A DNA stretch of 6,576 nt from Pseudomonadota bacterium. Lineage in GTDB: Bacteria > Pseudomonadota > Gammaproteobacteria > Steroidobacterales > Steroidobacteraceae. A program made the translations under genes and the position numbers. Location of the stretch: contig QGVD01000113.1 of NCBI GenBank assembly GCA_003242685.1, forward strand, positions 1 to 6,576, read 5' to 3'. Below, piece by piece: positions 5,073 to 6,576 of the stretch. The stretch's first letter is position 1. Each line of letters begins with the position of its first letter. Under the pieces are notes generated by a model that was not told where the DNA came from, ran no database searches, and saw nothing but the letters and a program-made list of their open reading frames with translations.

Positions 5073-6576
5073 CCTGCGCCACCTCCGTCTTGCCATAGCG
5101 TGCCGGCACGAGCTGCGCGAGCACCTCGAAGCTCCTGCGCACCCACTCGTCGTAGATGCCCTCGCGCACGCGCGCGACGTTCACCTCGTGCATCTGGATG
5201 GCCTGCTCCTCGAACGGGAACGCCTGCTCCTCGAGCAGCGAGTCGTACTCCTCGAGCTCCTCCGGCGAGAGATTCTTCGGCCGCTCGGACGCGAGCAGGT
5301 CGGCCGCGAGCGTGCGATAGAGCTCGGCCATCTCGAAGGTCGCAGCCGTCGTAACCTCGGCGACCTGATAGCTGGCTGCGCTCTTGTAGCCCGCGAGCGC
5401 CGCATCGAGCGCCTTGCGCTTCGCCGTGAGGCTCTTCCTGAGCGGCGCGACGAGCTTCACGCCGCGAAAGGCATCGCGCGCGGGCTGCGCGAGAGCGAGC
5501 TGCGCTTTCGCGGCGAGATAGCGCGTGCGATCGGTCCGCGCAGCGCCTGCCTGCGCATCGGCCTTGACGATCTCCCGCTGCCAGTGTTGCTGACGCAGAA
5601 CGTCGCCGCGGCGCGCGGCGAGATCGGCGAGACGCTGCCTCGCCTCGATCGCCTCGCCGACAGGCGTCGGATACTGCTCGACGAAAGACTCGAGCATCGT
5701 GACCGCCTTCGCCGGCTGCTCACCCTTCTCGTAGAGATCGGCCGCCTGCAGCAGCGCCTCGCGCCGCACCGCAGGATCCTCGTTCCGGTCCGAGGCGATG
5801 CGCTCGAACTCCGCGGCCGCCTGACCGGGACGGTTCGCTTCCGCGTACGCGACCGCGAGATTGCGCGTGACGTTCACCGAGAGCTCGTGCTTGGGGAAGC
5901 GCGCGCGGAAGTCCTCGAGGACGCCGATGGCGCGATCCCACTGCTCGAGCTTCACGAGCTGCGCCGCCGCGTCGTACTGCGCCGTCGCGCGGATCTTCGA
6001 CGTCGGCGCGACTTCGGCGACGCGCAGGAAGTCGTCGACCGCACCGAGCGCATTGCCGGCCTTCTGCTTCGCCTCCGCCTGACGATAGACGGCCGCCGCG
6101 ATGCGCTCCGTCAGATCGGCGTACATCTCCTGGTCGCCGGCGGTGAGATCGCGCGCGCGGAGGAACGCGGTTTCAGCCTGATCGAAGGCTCCGAGGTCCG
6201 CGTGCGACTGACCGATGATGGTCCACGCGATGCGCTGCTTCGCGCCATCCACCGGCGGCTGCCACGCGAGCAGCATCTGCGCCACCTCGATGGCACGCGG
6301 CAGATCCTTCGCTTCGAAGATGTCCTGAGCCGCCCGCGTCAGCACGCCGGCGCTGTCGGGATGCTCGGGGAAGGTCTGCGCGAACTTCACGCCGGAGTCG
6401 ACCGCACGGCGATGCCACTCGACTTTCGCCTCGCCGTCGAGCCTTTCCTCTTCCTTCGCGTAGGCGACGAGCGCGGCGTACGCGGCAGTCGCCGACTTCT
6501 CGTTCTTCGGATAGCCGTAGGCGGTGCGCTCGAACCCCCCCGGGGCAGCGCCGGACTCTGGCCCTCGAAAAGGCGC
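5050..6576 (-). CDS. Large TPR-repeat protein, first visible gene of the motor operon (5' partial)
   Basis: 508 residues are visible. The frame stays open to the window edge, so the true start is outside, and the in-frame GTG at 6390 is internal: the residues before it (such as FERTAYGYPKNEKSATAAYA) are good helical-repeat sequence. Counting from the window edge, residues about 15-305 are tandem TPR or TPR-like helix pairs with A-x-x-Y, G-x-x-x-x-A and F/Y-P boundary patterns, for example YDAAAQLVKLEQWDRAIGVL followed by FRARFPKHE. Several repeats end in FP or YP, as in periplasmic TPR proteins of the BamD/CpoB style. From about 350 to 508 the protein is long, charged and helical without clear repeats, ending in ARYGKTEVAQDVVATLH. 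No signal peptide can be judged because the N-terminus is missing. It overlaps the TPR lipoprotein by 23 bp. The probable role is a large scaffold working with the lipoprotein and the motor. The first 14 visible residues, beyond a run of seven C at 6535-6541, do not look like repeat sequence and may be affected by contig-end error. Confidence 0.88.
   Translation of the reverse strand, partial: APFRGPESGAAPGGFERTAYGYPKNEKSATAAYAALVAYAKEEERLDGEAKVEWHRRAVDSGVKFAQTFPEHPDSAGVLTRAAQDIFEAKDLPRAIEVAQMLLAWQPPVDGAKQRIAWTIIGQSHADLGAFDQAETAFLRARDLTAGDQEMYADLTERIAAAVYRQAEAKQKAGNALGAVDDFLRVAEVAPTSKIRATAQYDAAAQLVKLEQWDRAIGVLEDFRARFPKHELSVNVTRNLAVAYAEANRPGQAAAEFERIASDRNEDPAVRREALLQAADLYEKGEQPAKAVTMLESFVEQYPTPVGEAIEARQRLADLAARRGDVLRQQHWQREIVKADAQAGAARTDRTRYLAAKAQLALAQPARDAFRGVKLVAPLRKSLTAKRKALDAALAGYKSAASYQVAEVTTAATFEMAELYRTLAADLLASERPKNLSPEELEEYDSLLEEQAFPFEEQAIQMHEVNVARVREGIYDEWVRRSFEVLAQLVPARYGKTEVAQDVVATLH
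5082..5086 (-). promoter_or_regulatory. Ribosome binding site that fixes the TPR lipoprotein start
   Basis: GGAGG read leftward at 5086-5082 is followed by a nine-base spacer and ATG 5072. It sits inside the end of the upstream TPR gene. It argues for the shorter of two in-frame starts and for coupled translation. Confidence 0.55.

Noticed and set aside
5073..5096. Longer TPR lipoprotein start at ATG 5096
   Set aside because: No ribosome site precedes it, while GGAGG precedes ATG 5072 at good spacing. The shorter signal peptide is also more typical.
4008..5354. 448-codon plus-strand open frame opposite the TPR genes
   Set aside because: The translation is Arg-rich and low in complexity, with no recognisable fold. 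The opposite strand has convincing TPR repeats and a lipobox.
6388..6390. GTG as the true start of the large TPR gene
   Set aside because: The frame continues upstream with helix-repeat sequence to at least 6534, and no Shine-Dalgarno sequence is evident before the GTG.

Overview
The window is about 6.6 kb of very GC-rich DNA with strong third-position G/C bias and almost no spacer between genes. It looks like a contig from a high-GC Gammaproteobacterium. The best guess is the Xanthomonadales/Nevskiales/Steroidobacter neighbourhood, because the rightward outer-membrane protein resembles the Ax21 family and the motor genes form a long one-direction cluster. This placement comes from sequence character and not from a search. 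No tRNA, rRNA, CRISPR array, insertion sequence or phage gene is visible.

Layout. From 6576 down to 655 there is one apparent leftward operon of eight genes. In order of transcription they are: (1) a large TPR protein whose 5' end lies beyond the window (5050-6576); (2) a TPR lipoprotein (4269-5072); (3) a secreted protein of unknown function (3751-4266); (4) an ExbB/TolQ/MotA-type channel protein (3006-3662); (5) a first ExbD/TolR-type protein (2510-3001); (6) a second ExbD (1995-2513); (7) a TonB-like transducer with an AgmX/PglI-type C-terminal domain (1033-1977); (8) a 118-residue protein of unknown function (655-1011). Genes overlap or are separated by 2-21 bp, with one exception of 88 bp just before exbB. 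A rightward gene for a small outer-membrane beta-barrel (about 6-632) converges on the operon end.

How the genes may work together. Genes 4-7 are the parts of a proton-motive-force-driven inner-membrane motor: an ExbB pentamer, an ExbD dimer in its pore, and a TonB-like rod reaching across the periplasm. Genes 1-3 would supply periplasmic or outer-membrane partners (TPR scaffolds and a secreted protein). No TonB-dependent receptor, heme, siderophore or Tol-Pal gene is present, so the cargo or target is unknown. One ExbB gene, two different ExbD genes, a TonB-like protein of the AgmX/PglI type and TPR partners together recall the myxobacterial Agl/Glt machinery more than the classical iron-uptake TonB system.

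The most notable point is that the first ExbD has Asn (N24) where ExbD/TolR proteins normally carry the proton-binding Asp, while the second keeps it (D29). If the two form the pore dimer, the motor would be built with one proton-active and one proton-inactive helix.
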